Of a stretch of DNA of 14,985 nucleotides, positions 14,099 through 14,985 are shown piece after piece. The stretch covers positions 1 through 14,985 of the forward strand of contig NZ_CABTZZ010000043.1 of NCBI RefSeq assembly GCF_902489465.1, in the 5' to 3' direction. The notes beneath the pieces were generated by a model. The model did no database searches and was not told the DNA's origin. It saw only the letters and a program-made list of their open reading frames with translations. The DNA comes from an uncultured Varibaculum sp. GTDB lineage: Bacteria; Actinomycetota; Actinomycetes; Actinomycetales; Actinomycetaceae. Numbering within the stretch: position 1 is the first letter of the stretch; the number at the start of each line of letters is the position of its first letter. Made by a program: the position numbers and the translations under genes.

Positions 14099-14985
14099 TT
14101 AGGCAGGACGTACTTCCTGCCCGATTTCCTTCATCATTTCCTGGAACCAGGGGGCAGTAATATCAAAGGCTTTACCACCCTTGATCCGCGAGAATGCAAT
14201 CGAGCTCAAAACATCACCGTTCTCTTCATCATGCCCGATCAAGCCCGGTTTACCCTCTAGAGCACACTGCACCGCGTAATCGGTCATCGACTTGATCAGC
14301 CGCAGATCCTCTACGCCCGCCGCAGAAGCCCGCGAGAAGTAACCCGATTTTTGCACCATAACCTTTTCTGCTCCGATCCGCTCGGCAAATTGGCGAGCGA
14401 ACCACTGACCGGGGTTAATCTTGTCAAGCTGCACGTGTCCGAAGGGATCGCGCGGAACCGTCTCTCCCGCCTGTTCCATCTGTTCCACGATTTCGCTGAC
14501 CCCAGCGCCCTCAGACAGGAAGATGTTTACGTTTCCGACCTCATCCATTACCTTGCGCAGGCGGGTAGCCTCGCCCTCAATATCAATATGCGCCTCCGGC
14601 ACAAAAATGGCGTGAATATCGCGCGATTCGCGAGTAAGTCCCATAGAGGGCAGCCATTCTTTCTTGTCTAGCAGCTTGCGGTAAGAACGGGCAGTGGCAG
14701 CCGTCAAATAGCCACAGTTACGTCCCATTACTTCGTGAATAATCAGTTCACGCGGGTTGGATTGGCATTCGGCAATCACATGTTCAGCGTAAAGCGCGCC
14801 GTTATCAGCCGCGGTCCAAGCACCCAGGGACTGGCGCACCGGAATAACATCGTTATCAATAGTCTTGGGCAATCCCACTACCGTCAGTTCGTATGCCGGC
14901 TCCTGCTTGAAAAGAGCTAAACACGCTGCGTGCGCGCAACTCTCATCGCCACCGATAGCCGGCAGGACCCATCCCCAGGATTCTC
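14099..14985 (-). CDS. pfp: PPi-dependent 6-phosphofructokinase, N-terminus outside window
   Basis: The visible 294 residues are the C-terminal part of a roughly 400-residue enzyme; about 110 residues lie beyond the edge. The frame is open to 14985, so the GTG at 14878 is an internal valine, not the start. Conserved pieces include VVGLPKTIDNDVIPVRQSLGA (PKTIDND, where Lys replaces the Gly of ATP-dependent PFK and marks pyrophosphate use), ELIIHEVMGRNCGYLTAATA, DEVGNVNIFLSEGAGV, GHVQLDKINPGQWFA, and EKVMVQKSGYFSRA. It closely resembles the long actinobacterial (propionibacterial-type) PPi-PFK, which reversibly makes fructose 1,6-bisphosphate from fructose 6-phosphate. One oddity is the phosphate-binding motif: it reads GGDES where the family usually has GGDDT. 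It ends at TAA 14099 and is followed by a strong terminator. Confidence 0.92.
   Translation of the reverse strand, partial: ESWGWVLPAIGGDESCAHAACLALFKQEPAYELTVVGLPKTIDNDVIPVRQSLGAWTAADNGALYAEHVIAECQSNPRELIIHEVMGRNCGYLTAATARSYRKLLDKKEWLPSMGLTRESRDIHAIFVPEAHIDIEGEATRLRKVMDEVGNVNIFLSEGAGVSEIVEQMEQAGETVPRDPFGHVQLDKINPGQWFARQFAERIGAEKVMVQKSGYFSRASAAGVEDLRLIKSMTDYAVQCALEGKPGLIGHDEENGDVLSSIAFSRIKGGKAFDITAPWFQEMMKEIGQEVRPA

Noticed and set aside
14878..14878. GTG as the start of the phosphofructokinase
   Set aside because: The frame stays open to the edge and encodes conserved family sequence (IGGD, LTVVGLPKTIDND), so the true start is outside the window.
1..14985. CRISPR array, insertion sequence, prophage or attachment site
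   Set aside because: No regularly spaced direct repeats, transposase, integrase or terminal inverted repeats were seen on either strand.

Overview
This window looks like a chromosomal segment of a moderate-GC (about 50-55% by eye) high-GC-Gram-positive bacterium, most likely a member of the Actinomycetaceae (a Varibaculum/Mobiluncus-like organism). That guess rests on gene content: a primary sigma factor with a long Lys/Ala-rich N-terminus next to a small DUF7455 protein and a parE-type topoisomerase gene, an Rv2175c-family regulator next to a PASTA kinase, a class II DAHP synthase, and a long-form PPi-dependent phosphofructokinase resembling the propionibacterial enzyme. The genus is inference; no rRNA or tRNA gene is present to anchor it.

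Layout. (1) 1-1480, minus strand: the N-terminal 493 residues of a secreted SdrD-B-domain surface protein whose C-terminus lies outside the window. Its signal-peptide coding region contains a run of nine G, and a second run of nine G next to nine T lies about 105 bp upstream of the start. (2) 1748-5992, minus strand: parE followed by two tandem-domain GNAT acetyltransferases whose genes overlap by one base (TAATG); this looks like one operon. (3) 5993-6334: a gene-free stretch with a good candidate minus-strand promoter and inverted repeats, probably the long leader of parE. (4) 6335-8597, minus strand: DUF7455 zinc-ribbon-like protein and rpoD, separated by a strong intrinsic terminator. (5) 8734-9804, plus strand: a polyprenyl diphosphate synthase diverging from rpoD, with a palindromic -10-like element between them. 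(6) 9815-12352: the Rv2175c-like DNA-binding protein (minus) divergent from a PknL-like transmembrane Ser/Thr kinase with four PASTA domains (plus). (7) 12425-13831, minus strand: class II DAHP synthase with an inverted repeat just upstream. (8) 13982-14985, minus strand: the C-terminal 294 residues of pfp and its perfect 18-bp terminator hairpin.

How the genes fit together. Most of the window is conserved housekeeping: transcription (RpoD), chromosome decatenation (ParE), isoprenoid chain elongation, cell-wall-sensing phosphorylation (PASTA kinase and its presumed substrate), entry to aromatic amino-acid synthesis, and glycolysis. The order prenyl synthase - Rv2175c - pknL - aroG matches the order recalled for Mycobacterium tuberculosis (idsA2, Rv2175c, pknL, aroG), so it is an old conserved block. 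The accessory and most interesting part is the left end, where the surface-protein gene has the hallmarks of a phase-variable (contingency) locus: adding or removing one G in the coding tract creates a stop codon within a few codons.
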